DNA of 64,000 nucleotides from Bacteroidota bacterium. GTDB taxonomy: Bacteria > Bacteroidota > Bacteroidia > B-17B0 > Aurantibacillaceae. A program made the position numbers and the translations under genes. Shown here piece after piece: positions 53,126-60,097 of this stretch. Position 1 is the stretch's first letter. Every line of letters begins with the position of its first letter. The notes beneath the pieces are model-generated. The model was not told the DNA's origin and made no database searches. It worked only from the letters and a program-made list of their open reading frames with translations. The DNA lies in NCBI GenBank assembly GCA_030692515.1, contig JAUXZS010000028.1, positions 310,001 through 374,000 of the forward strand, in the 5' to 3' direction.

Positions 53126-53512
53126 ATGTTAAAACCAGTAAAAAAACGATTTGATATTTCCATTGCGGAAGCAAACAAGTCGGTCAACAAAACCTTTGAG
53201 TTGGATAAAAACATCAAAGCAGTAAAAGGTGTGCTGATTACTTCGGACAAAGACGACTTGCTGTATTTCAGAGGAACACAAAAAATCGAGATCAACAAAG
53301 AAGAATTCTTTCCTGAAAACTACGAAAGCAAATTATTAATGTCAGGCGTGAACGTAGCACCCAAACAACGCTACTATGATTTAGGAAATGTAAATCCGGG
53401 AAATGGTTTAGTGAAATTAACTTTTACCGATACCGATGATGTAAGAACACCTTTTGTTCCCTATCGTGTATCGCTTTACCTGGACTGTGAAATGGAGGAC
53501 GAGTTATCATGA
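53126..53512 (+). CDS. small beta-rich protein, possible virion component
   Basis: This 128-residue protein is predicted mostly beta, with KGVLITSDKDDLLYFRGTQK and a repeated alternation of hydrophobic and polar residues to the end (YRVSLYLDCEMED). No catalytic motif. It overlaps the next gene by 4 bp (ATGA). Its size and strand pattern are compatible with a single jelly-roll minor capsid or spike-base protein; this is inference. Confidence 0.45.
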   Translation: MLKPVKKRFDISIAEANKSVNKTFELDKNIKAVKGVLITSDKDDLLYFRGTQKIEINKEEFFPENYESKLLMSGVNVAPKQRYYDLGNVNPGNGLVKLTFTDTDDVRTPFVPYRVSLYLDCEMEDELS

Positions 53513-54117
53513 GAGAACAGGTTTTAATTACTCAGGTAAAAATTACAAAGGCAGGACAGGTCAATCATTTTCAGGTCAGGCTTCCGAAAAATTCAATTCG
53601 CATCATCGGAATTGAACTGGGCGGGAGATTAATTAAAAAACCTAAAACAGATGGAACGGTTGGAGGAACTGGAAACGGTGCTGAAGCAGGAACAGGAAAC
53701 GGAACAGCAGAAGGAACAGCAGGAGAAGTTATTCCAAGAGAACAGGTTTTTGAAAAACAAATGCAGAGAGAAGAAATCATACGTTCCTTATTTCCGTTCA
53801 AACGCATTATTCTCATTGGTGAACTAAAACTGCAAAGCTGCGAACAGGCAAATATATTTTTTGCTTCACATTTTCAGCTTGATGAAAATTTAGGTGCAGG
53901 AGATTATTCTCAGAACCAATACTGGAAAGCCAATCTGTTTACCCATCAGATAAAAGCCGAAGAGGACATTGTAATTGTGGATGGGGATAGCACCATCATA
54001 GCAGGGATTTTTAAAGACCGCCTCGGAGAATTAAACAAATCGGATTTTGAATACATCGTGAATGTTTACGTGTGGCTTGAAATTCAGGAAGAAAAAACGA
54101 AAGGAGATAAATCATGA
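53509..54117 (+). CDS. beta-rich protein with Gly/Thr-rich insert
   Basis: In this 202-residue protein two beta-rich halves are separated by a flexible insert of about 30 residues (GTVGGTGNGAEAGTGNGTAE). The start VLITQVKITKAGQVNHFQVR resembles strands of virion proteins. It overlaps both neighbours by 4 bp, so the three proteins are coupled and probably form one assembly. Confidence 0.45.
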   Translation: MREQVLITQVKITKAGQVNHFQVRLPKNSIRIIGIELGGRLIKKPKTDGTVGGTGNGAEAGTGNGTAEGTAGEVIPREQVFEKQMQREEIIRSLFPFKRIILIGELKLQSCEQANIFFASHFQLDENLGAGDYSQNQYWKANLFTHQIKAEEDIVIVDGDSTIIAGIFKDRLGELNKSDFEYIVNVYVWLEIQEEKTKGDKS

Positions 54118-54443
54118 ACATAGCACTCGCTCTTGAGTATATCCCTCGCAGAATGCAGGAACTCGGATACGGAAAAGATTATTACATACGCTTTCGCCAT
54201 TTGGTATTGCAACCCAACGAGCATGTAGATATTGAAGCCTACAATCAGTTTTACATTCTCATCGGTGAACCTGAAAGCCTGAACATCACTTCTGAATTCG
54301 GAATCTTTGATTTGAGTGTAGACAGAACCAATGAGCAGTTGTATGAACATCAGGGATACATCAGCATTCAAAATTATTTTGCCTCTGTGAATCATGTACG
54401 TTTCATTCAGGTAATACCAAAACATATCGCATTAAAAAAATAA
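54114..54443 (+). CDS. small beta-rich protein
   Basis: This 109-residue protein is mixed beta (DYYIRFRHLVLQPNEHVDIE, FYILIGEPESLNI) with no motif of known function. It is the third gene of the coupled set 53126-54443. Family not recognised. Confidence 0.45.
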   Translation: MNIALALEYIPRRMQELGYGKDYYIRFRHLVLQPNEHVDIEAYNQFYILIGEPESLNITSEFGIFDLSVDRTNEQLYEHQGYISIQNYFASVNHVRFIQVIPKHIALKK

Positions 54444-54447
54444 AACA

Positions 54448-55284
54448 ATGGCAAAAATTATTGAACCCTATAACCCGCAGAAAATTGAAATCATCAGACG
54501 CATGCTTGAAAAACAAGCTGCCAAAGGAAGTCCCCTTGCCTATGAAATTTTTGTGGACAATTTTAAAGTAGTCATGAAAACAACTGACCTCACAGAGTTT
54601 GAAGGCTATGAGGACATCATGAACAACGAAACAAAATACATCCGCATCAATGTGTTCAACTCTCCGACTGAAACCATCAGCCACACCAAGTATGTGTTTG
54701 AAATGGAAGAAGTAAAAAAGCCCGAAGTGCAGAAACCTTTAGGAGAAGTAGTCGATATCAATTCCAAAATAAAAGAATCGATTGCTGTGGAGCGTGAACG
54801 TTGGGACAAGGATCAACTCATCAAAGAACTGGATCGCACCAAACTGGAACTACAGGAAGCCGAAGAGTATATCGATGATTTACAGAGTCAACTCGATAAA
54901 TCCAAAACCAAAGCAAACCATTGGGGAAAACTGGATTTAGGATTACTGGCAGGAGCAGCACTCGAAGGTGTAGTTCGCAAAAATCCACAGTGGCTCACCA
55001 AAGTTCCGGCATTGCAAGAACTGGCAGGCGTAATTGTAGAAGAGAACATGAACGGTAAGCAGATACCCGCACAAACGGAAGTAACTCAGGCAAGTTTTAC
55101 AAAAGGTAGCGATACTCCAACGCTTAGTGAAGAAGAGCAAAGCTATCTTGATTTTGGAAAAGAACTCTCTGAAAATTTTGATGATGCAGAACTTTCCATT
55201 CTCTACAAAATCATTGGAGAATTAAAACGTGATACTTCCAAGCTTCAAATCGTAGCGGAACTTTTAAACGTTCCGGCAGGGTAA
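54448..55284 (+). CDS. coiled-coil protein
   Basis: This 278-residue protein has an N-terminal globular part (1-90), a long heptad coiled coil (about 105-155, IKELDRTKLELQEAEEYIDD), a small hydrophobic segment (KLDLGLLAGAALEGVVRK, about 167-184) and an acidic tail. It could be a scaffold or fibre protein. It starts 4 bp after the preceding gene. Confidence 0.5.
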   Translation: MAKIIEPYNPQKIEIIRRMLEKQAAKGSPLAYEIFVDNFKVVMKTTDLTEFEGYEDIMNNETKYIRINVFNSPTETISHTKYVFEMEEVKKPEVQKPLGEVVDINSKIKESIAVERERWDKDQLIKELDRTKLELQEAEEYIDDLQSQLDKSKTKANHWGKLDLGLLAGAALEGVVRKNPQWLTKVPALQELAGVIVEENMNGKQIPAQTEVTQASFTKGSDTPTLSEEEQSYLDFGKELSENFDDAELSILYKIIGELKRDTSKLQIVAELLNVPAG

Positions 55285-55372
55285 AAAAAACAAATTATTC
55301 ATCACACAGTTTTAAAAATTCTGTCCGCAAAAATCGGATGGCTTAGAACAGAACTGCATAAATAACAAAGCA

Positions 55373-55555
55373 ATGGCAAAATTCAATTACAAATTCAACA
55401 TCGAAGCTCCTACAGAAAAAGAAGCCGATGTAAAAATGGAAGCACTCACCGTGCTTGCTTCCCGCCTCAGTGCAAAGGAACTGCATAAACTGGCGCATGT
55501 GGTAGTGAACGATCCGGTGAAAACTGCAATGGCAAAAGCAGGATTAGGATTATAA
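55373..55555 (+). CDS. small conserved-looking protein
   Basis: This 60-residue protein reads FNYKFNIEAPTEKEADVKME followed by a helix (ALTVLASRLSAKELHKLAHV) and a short Gly-rich end. The arrangement of one strand pair plus one helix is common among small proteins of Bacteroidota mobile elements, but no function is known to me. The start is the only ATG in frame. Confidence 0.5.
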   Translation: MAKFNYKFNIEAPTEKEADVKMEALTVLASRLSAKELHKLAHVVVNDPVKTAMAKAGLGL

Positions 55556-55574
55556 AAAAATCAAGTAGAAAAAA

Positions 55575-56303
55575 ATGCAAACTGAAATCACAACATATCA
55601 AACCCCAACGGAAACAAGTCCTGCTATTGCTGTGCAGCCCACACAGCAGGATAAGGAAGCGTGGACGCTGAAAGAAAAAATACTTTTCTCGGTGCTTGGT
55701 GTTGTTGTCGTTGGAGGTACAATCTATATCGGCAGAAAAATTATTCTTAATAAGATAGCCAACAAAGAAGAGAACAAAAGTTTTGAAGATGGCTCATCCG
55801 CCACTTATGCTAAACAAATAAAAATGGCTTTTGAGAATGATGGATGGCCGGGAACAGATGAAGATGCATTGCGCTATACCCTTCGGCAAATACCAAGTAA
55901 GGAAGAGTTTAATAAAGTGGTTAAGTCCTATCAGAAACTCTACAACGGTAATCTCATCAAAGACATGAGCGATGAGCTCACATCCACCGAGTACAATGAG
56001 ATGCTTCAAATTCTTGCAGCAAAGCCGGAGAAAAAAGGACAAGCACCAAGTGCCATTGTTTACAGTGCATGGGCAAAACGCTTAAAGGCTGCTTTTGATA
56101 TCAGCTATGGCTTTTTGCCCGGCACAGATGGCCCTGCCATTGAAGCGGTCTTTAATGAAATACCTACGCAGACTGCATTTATTAAAGTGGCAGTGGAATA
56201 CAAAAAATTATACGGTAAGAATTTACTCGATGATTTAAAAAGTGAAAGTGAATTCGGACAGTACGATGCGTGGATGAAAATCATCACAACAAAACAAAAA
56301 TAA
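55575..56303 (+). CDS. membrane-anchored annexin-like repeat protein
   Basis: This 242-residue protein has one membrane helix (about 34-53). Two repeats of about 75 residues follow. The first has GTDEDALRYTLRQIPSKEEF, SYQKLYNGNLIKDMSDELTS and EYNEMLQIL. The second has GTDGPAIEAVFNEIPTQTAF, EYKKLYGKNLLDDLKSESEF and YDAWMKII. This matches the annexin repeat pattern (G-T-D-E/x, then Y-x-x-x-Y/L-x-x-x-L-x-x-D-L/M-x-x-E). Annexins bind lipids through calcium, and two repeats instead of four are seen in bacterial cases. In this setting it may attach a virion membrane or cell envelope. Confidence 0.62.
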   Translation: MQTEITTYQTPTETSPAIAVQPTQQDKEAWTLKEKILFSVLGVVVVGGTIYIGRKIILNKIANKEENKSFEDGSSATYAKQIKMAFENDGWPGTDEDALRYTLRQIPSKEEFNKVVKSYQKLYNGNLIKDMSDELTSTEYNEMLQILAAKPEKKGQAPSAIVYSAWAKRLKAAFDISYGFLPGTDGPAIEAVFNEIPTQTAFIKVAVEYKKLYGKNLLDDLKSESEFGQYDAWMKIITTKQK

Positions 56304-56304
56304 A

Positions 56305-57189
56305 ATGGAGCAGACAATTACACAACAGCAATCATCGGGTAAAGGAAAAAAGATTTTACTCATTGGCTTAGGAATAGCAGCAACAGGAACGCTTGGATAT
56401 TTTGGATACCAATGGTATGCCAAACGCAAACAAACAACAACCGATGCAGGCGATGGATCTGATAATTCATTTATTCCACCACCTAAAAATAATTTTTCTG
56501 TACCCTCTGCTCCAAAACGCAACGATGATTTTCCTTTAAAGAAAGGCAGTAAAGGTGCAAGAGTAAAACAGGTGCAGGAAGTGCTGATTGCAAAATTAGG
56601 AAGGGATGCCCTTGGCAAAGCAGGTGCGGACGGAGACTTTGGAAGCAAAACAGAAGCCGCTCTTATCAAAGCGGGATATCCAAATACAATTGATGAAAGC
56701 ACCTTCAATGTGATGACACAGGGTGAAGGAATGGATGTCTCGGCAACTGCAAAAGAATTATACAGTGCAGCCATCATTAAAAACTTTACCGGAGCAATCA
56801 AAGCCCTACAAAAATTAAAATCAAAAGAAGATTACACCACAGTCTCTGATGATTTTAAAACCAACTACCGCATCGGTGGGGTTCGCCAAACACTTGTCAA
56901 CGGAATGCTAAACAGCTTTACTGATGAAAAACAAAAGCAGGCGATCCGTTTACAGTTCACAAGAATGGGACTTGGCTACGATGGAAAGAAATGGTCACTC
57001 TCAGGGCTTGATACATCAAGCATCATCACCAAGCAGGAAACATTGGTGTGGGTGAATCCCAAAACAGCGATTAAAGTTCCTGCAAACATGGTGCTTGGTA
57101 AAGAAGTCGCTCAACGAGGCAAGCATACTTTATTCGAGAACAAAGGGAAACACTTTTTAGTGGACACCCAAAGCATAACATTTATTTAA
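56305..57189 (+). CDS. membrane-anchored peptidoglycan-binding protein
   Basis: This 294-residue protein has a membrane helix at about 14-35 (KILLIGLGIAATGTLGYFGY), a Pro/Asn-rich linker, then a peptidoglycan-binding type 1 domain (about 72-130; KGSKGARVKQVQEVLIAK and ADGDFGSKTEAALIKAGYP). The remaining 150 residues are helical, with a short beta C-terminus. It starts 1 bp after the annexin-like gene. With the amidase just downstream it probably helps the particle engage or cross the cell wall. Confidence 0.72.
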   Translation: MEQTITQQQSSGKGKKILLIGLGIAATGTLGYFGYQWYAKRKQTTTDAGDGSDNSFIPPPKNNFSVPSAPKRNDDFPLKKGSKGARVKQVQEVLIAKLGRDALGKAGADGDFGSKTEAALIKAGYPNTIDESTFNVMTQGEGMDVSATAKELYSAAIIKNFTGAIKALQKLKSKEDYTTVSDDFKTNYRIGGVRQTLVNGMLNSFTDEKQKQAIRLQFTRMGLGYDGKKWSLSGLDTSSIITKQETLVWVNPKTAIKVPANMVLGKEVAQRGKHTLFENKGKHFLVDTQSITFI

Positions 57190-57202
57190 ACAGCATTTTA
57201 AA

Positions 57203-57640
57203 ATGAACAATCCAAGAAACATAAAATACATCGTGGTGCATTGCACAGCAACGCCCACCAATACCACTCTTGAATCCATCAAACGTTTTTGGAAAGAGAA
57301 TCGTGGTTGGGGAGATACTCCCGGTTACCATTATTTTATTCAGCGTGACGGTACAGTTGTGCAACTGCTTGATGAAAAGAAAAACAGTTATGGAGTTTAC
57401 AAGCACAACTCTGAATGTATCAGTATCGCTTATTTAGGAGGAATTGATAAAGAAGGAAAAGCGCTTGACAACAGAAGCGATGCTCAGAAGCATGCCATGT
57501 TTGACAAAATCGTGGAGCTCACCGAACGCTATCCCAAAGCAGAAGTACTTGGTCACCGTGATTTTGCGGGAGTGAAAAAAGCCTGCCCCTGCTTCGATGT
57601 AAAAACATGGTTAAAGAATTACGAACCCGATTTAAAATAA
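57203..57640 (+). CDS. N-acetylmuramoyl-L-alanine amidase (T7 lysozyme-like)
   Basis: This 145-residue enzyme is a complete amidase_2 domain: IVVHCTATP with zinc ligand His 13, GYHYFIQRDGTV, LGHRDF with His 118, and KKACPCFDV with Cys 128. It cleaves the bond between muramic acid and the stem peptide. Length and motifs are those of T7 lysozyme-type endolysins. There is no signal peptide, so it needs a holin or a virion setting to reach the wall; a holin-like gene lies at 58389. Confidence 0.88.
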   Translation: MNNPRNIKYIVVHCTATPTNTTLESIKRFWKENRGWGDTPGYHYFIQRDGTVVQLLDEKKNSYGVYKHNSECISIAYLGGIDKEGKALDNRSDAQKHAMFDKIVELTERYPKAEVLGHRDFAGVKKACPCFDVKTWLKNYEPDLK

Positions 57641-57648
57641 GCTGAGTA

Positions 57649-58386
57649 ATGATCCTGAAAAAATTAAGAGCCATACTAAAGCACAAAAACTTTAAACTCA
57701 ATACACGCCCCTACGAATTAAACATCGTTGGTTTGCGTTCCGAAAGCACAATCCCGAATCGCTTTGATGATGAGATTCATGTGTTCTATAAGGTTAGCCC
57801 AATCAAATGGAACTATCATGTCTTCAAAGCCACCACCGATCCAGGAACGTTTTGGCTTCGCAACCCGATGCAGGAACAGGGTACAGCTATCCTTGCCCAA
57901 GGACAGTATGTGAATGCGTATGGTCTTGGTTTACACAGAGGACAATACTTAGCACTGGTTCAAAAAAAGCCTGTAGCAGTCATCCGTGATTATGACCGCA
58001 ACGCTACACTGGATTTTTATAATGGTACAAAAACAAATGGCATGTATGGAATCAATATCCACAGAGCCAATAAAACAGGTACAACTAAAACAGTAGATAA
58101 AAATTCAGCGGGGTGCCAGGTGTTTGAAAATGCTGAATTGTTCACTCAATTCCTTGCGCTGTGCATGCGTCACCGCCAACGTTATGGCAATGATTTTACT
58201 TATACCCTGATTGATTTCAGAGCAGTAAAACGAGAAACCTACAGACGCATCGCCATCGGTACAGGAATCGTGGGCTTGCTTGCACTGGGTTATGTCCTTT
58301 ACAGCGGAAGCGACAAACTGAAAAACATAGCAGAACAAATCAGCGAATCATTTAATCAACTATTTAAAACAAAAACAAATTCCTAA
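57649..58386 (+). CDS. L,D-transpeptidase-like (YkuD-type) protein with C-terminal membrane helix
   Basis: This 245-residue protein has GINIHRANKTGTT (His 138) and KNSAGCQVFE (Ser 153, Gly 155, Cys 156), which follow the H-x(14-17)-[ST]-x-G-C pattern of L,D-transpeptidase active sites. A membrane helix follows at about 213-231 and a basic tail. It would act on peptidoglycan peptides at the periplasmic side. A similar motif occurs in several phage-like elements with unknown substrate, so a hydrolytic role is possible. Confidence 0.6.
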   Translation: MILKKLRAILKHKNFKLNTRPYELNIVGLRSESTIPNRFDDEIHVFYKVSPIKWNYHVFKATTDPGTFWLRNPMQEQGTAILAQGQYVNAYGLGLHRGQYLALVQKKPVAVIRDYDRNATLDFYNGTKTNGMYGINIHRANKTGTTKTVDKNSAGCQVFENAELFTQFLALCMRHRQRYGNDFTYTLIDFRAVKRETYRRIAIGTGIVGLLALGYVLYSGSDKLKNIAEQISESFNQLFKTKTNS

Positions 58387-58388
58387 AG

Positions 58389-58616
58389 ATGAAACACATC
58401 GTTCAGCAAGTATTAAAAGACAAGGATGGTAATTTCTCATTGCGTGAAGTAGTCACTTTGATTTATGTGTTCATGTCCATCATCAGTTGGATTGCACAAC
58501 AGTTCTTTGGACAGCAGATACCGGAGTACATGTTCTATGCATTTATCAGCATGATTGGAGCAGGAACATTTGGTTACTCTCTTGAGAAAAAGTCATCCGA
58601 TTTAAAAGACAATTAA
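58389..58616 (+). CDS. holin-like small membrane protein
   Basis: This 75-residue protein has two membrane segments (about 21-40 VVTLIYVFMSIISWIAQQFF and 47-66) with a short loop and a charged C-terminus (LEKKSSDLKDN). Size, topology and position 2 bp after a wall-active enzyme and 15 genes into a structural series match holins. No sequence family is recognised. Confidence 0.55.
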   Translation: MKHIVQQVLKDKDGNFSLREVVTLIYVFMSIISWIAQQFFGQQIPEYMFYAFISMIGAGTFGYSLEKKSSDLKDN

Positions 58617-58645
58617 TTAATCATTCTAAAAAAACAGAAAAAAAT

Positions 58646-59293
58646 ATGAAACGAGTTCCCATAGTAATTTTATTTACTGCATTACTGACAGCAGCTATTC
58701 TATTTATCGGCACCTGCAATTCCAATCCGCAAAAAGACAAGCCGGATAAAACTGAGCTCATTAAATCACAGCAGAAAGCGCAAAGCATCGACAACAATTT
58801 TAAAACCGAGTTTGAATTTTTGCAGATAAAAAGCGATTCCCTGCAAAAGGAATTATCGCTTACTCAAAGCAAATTGAAAGCAACAAAGTTTAAATTGAAT
58901 CAGTCGCAACTTTCTCTGCTTGCTTTGGCACAAAAACAAAACGATACAGTTTCTGTTGCGCAGCAACTCATCGATTGTGATTCATTAAAAACTCAAACGC
59001 TTTCTTATGTGGCTTGGGTGGACAGTGTACAATGCCAGTATGAAAACAACATCCTTCAGTTAAATGATTTGGTGGCGATTAAAGATTCTCAGGTGGTAGT
59101 TTGTAAAGCATCTTTCTTACAACTTAAAAACGTACTGGATGAAAACTTTATCCGTGAACAAAAATTAACGGATGATTTAAACACCGCTTATAAATCCCTG
59201 CGGAAAAAAGTAATACAGAATAAACTGCTTGCGGGAGGAATGCTTGTTTTATCAGGAATCGCCACAACACTTTACATCAACGCTAATAAATAA
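58646..59293 (+). CDS. spanin-like coiled-coil membrane protein
   Basis: This 215-residue protein has an N-terminal hydrophobic segment (about 5-23), a long coiled coil (about 40-190) with many Ser, Lys and Gln, and a second hydrophobic segment near the C-terminus (about 192-212, KLLAGGMLVLSGIATTLYIN). This layout resembles Rz-type or unimolecular spanins, which fuse inner and outer membrane in lysis. A Cys at residue 24 could be a lipid site, but the lipobox is imperfect. Confidence 0.45.
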   Translation: MKRVPIVILFTALLTAAILFIGTCNSNPQKDKPDKTELIKSQQKAQSIDNNFKTEFEFLQIKSDSLQKELSLTQSKLKATKFKLNQSQLSLLALAQKQNDTVSVAQQLIDCDSLKTQTLSYVAWVDSVQCQYENNILQLNDLVAIKDSQVVVCKASFLQLKNVLDENFIREQKLTDDLNTAYKSLRKKVIQNKLLAGGMLVLSGIATTLYINANK

Positions 59294-59469
59294 TGAAAGA
59301 AAAAACAATTGTATCATCCGTAACACTTGCTGCTTCCCTGATTAGCTATTTCTACGCTAAAGGCATGCAAAAAGATGCTGTGCCTTACGTCATGATTGGC
59401 GGATTCATCGGTGCAGTTGTCGGGGAAGTAATCGTAGGTGCAATTAAAGACAGTAATAATAACAACTAA
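59293..59469 (+). CDS. small glycine-rich membrane protein
   Basis: A 58-residue frame starting with the ATG that overlaps the preceding stop by 1 bp (TAATG). It has two hydrophobic stretches (SSVTLAASLISYFYAKGM and VMIGGFIGAVVGEVIVGAI) with a glycine-zipper look. The coupling and clean reading frame support it as a real gene. A holin or virion membrane protein is possible. Confidence 0.6.
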   Translation: MKEKTIVSSVTLAASLISYFYAKGMQKDAVPYVMIGGFIGAVVGEVIVGAIKDSNNNN

Positions 59470-59484
59470 AAAAAGGAGGATTAA

Positions 59485-60045
59485 ATGGCAACAGAAATCA
59501 TCAACAATGGCTCAAGCCTGAAAATTGTAACGGATAACGCTCCACGTTTTATCCTAAAGAATCAAATCAAAGAAGTGGAAGTGGTAAGAGATACCATTAT
59601 CAAAATCGACATCGGACAGGGTGCGCTCTACAATGTGTTTGTGGATCAGGCAGAAGTAACGACTCCTGTGAGTGCAACTGTTGAAGAGTTGCGTGATAAA
59701 ATCATGGAGATGCTGCAAAGTGCAGAGCATTCAGGTTTGGCAACGGAAATCAAACAAACAGAGGGCAATGCTGAAATCGTGAATTTAAAAAACAGCATGA
59801 ATGAAATGAAGGACAAAGTAAATGCTTTGAACGACAAATTATTCTACGAACCAAAACTGGTGGATGAAAGCAATGCAAATCTTGTCTTCAAAGGTTTTGC
59901 TGTTCCGGGAGCAAAAACCGATGAGCCTGTTTGGGCGGTGTTAAAGGTAACCAATACCAAAGGAGTGCTTTCTTACCAGTGGGCGGATGGCAACAAAAAC
60001 TTCGATAATGTTTGGGACAACCGTAAAGTGCTTGTTTACAGCTAA
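59485..60045 (+). CDS. putative tail-spike-like or surface protein
   Basis: In this 186-residue protein a beta N-terminal domain (1-60) is followed by a short coiled coil (about 95-125, IVNLKNSMNEMKDKVNALND) and a beta C-terminal domain ending VLKVTNTKGVLSYQWADGNK. A stalk between two beta domains fits a trimeric spike or fibre. A strong Shine-Dalgarno site, AAAAAGGAGG, precedes the ATG. It ends the structural series just before a terminator. Confidence 0.5.
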   Translation: MATEIINNGSSLKIVTDNAPRFILKNQIKEVEVVRDTIIKIDIGQGALYNVFVDQAEVTTPVSATVEELRDKIMEMLQSAEHSGLATEIKQTEGNAEIVNLKNSMNEMKDKVNALNDKLFYEPKLVDESNANLVFKGFAVPGAKTDEPVWAVLKVTNTKGVLSYQWADGNKNFDNVWDNRKVLVYS

Positions 60046-60058
60046 AATTAAAATCATT

Positions 60059-60090
60059 AAAGCCGGACTTGATTGTCCGGCTTTTAATTC
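60059..60090 (+). terminator. rho-independent terminator
   Basis: AAAGCCGGAC and GTCCGGCTTT form a 10-bp stem with a 6-base loop and a short T run. It nearly repeats the stem of the terminator at 47842 and closes the structural series. Confidence 0.85.
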
Positions 60091-60097
60091 AAAAGCG

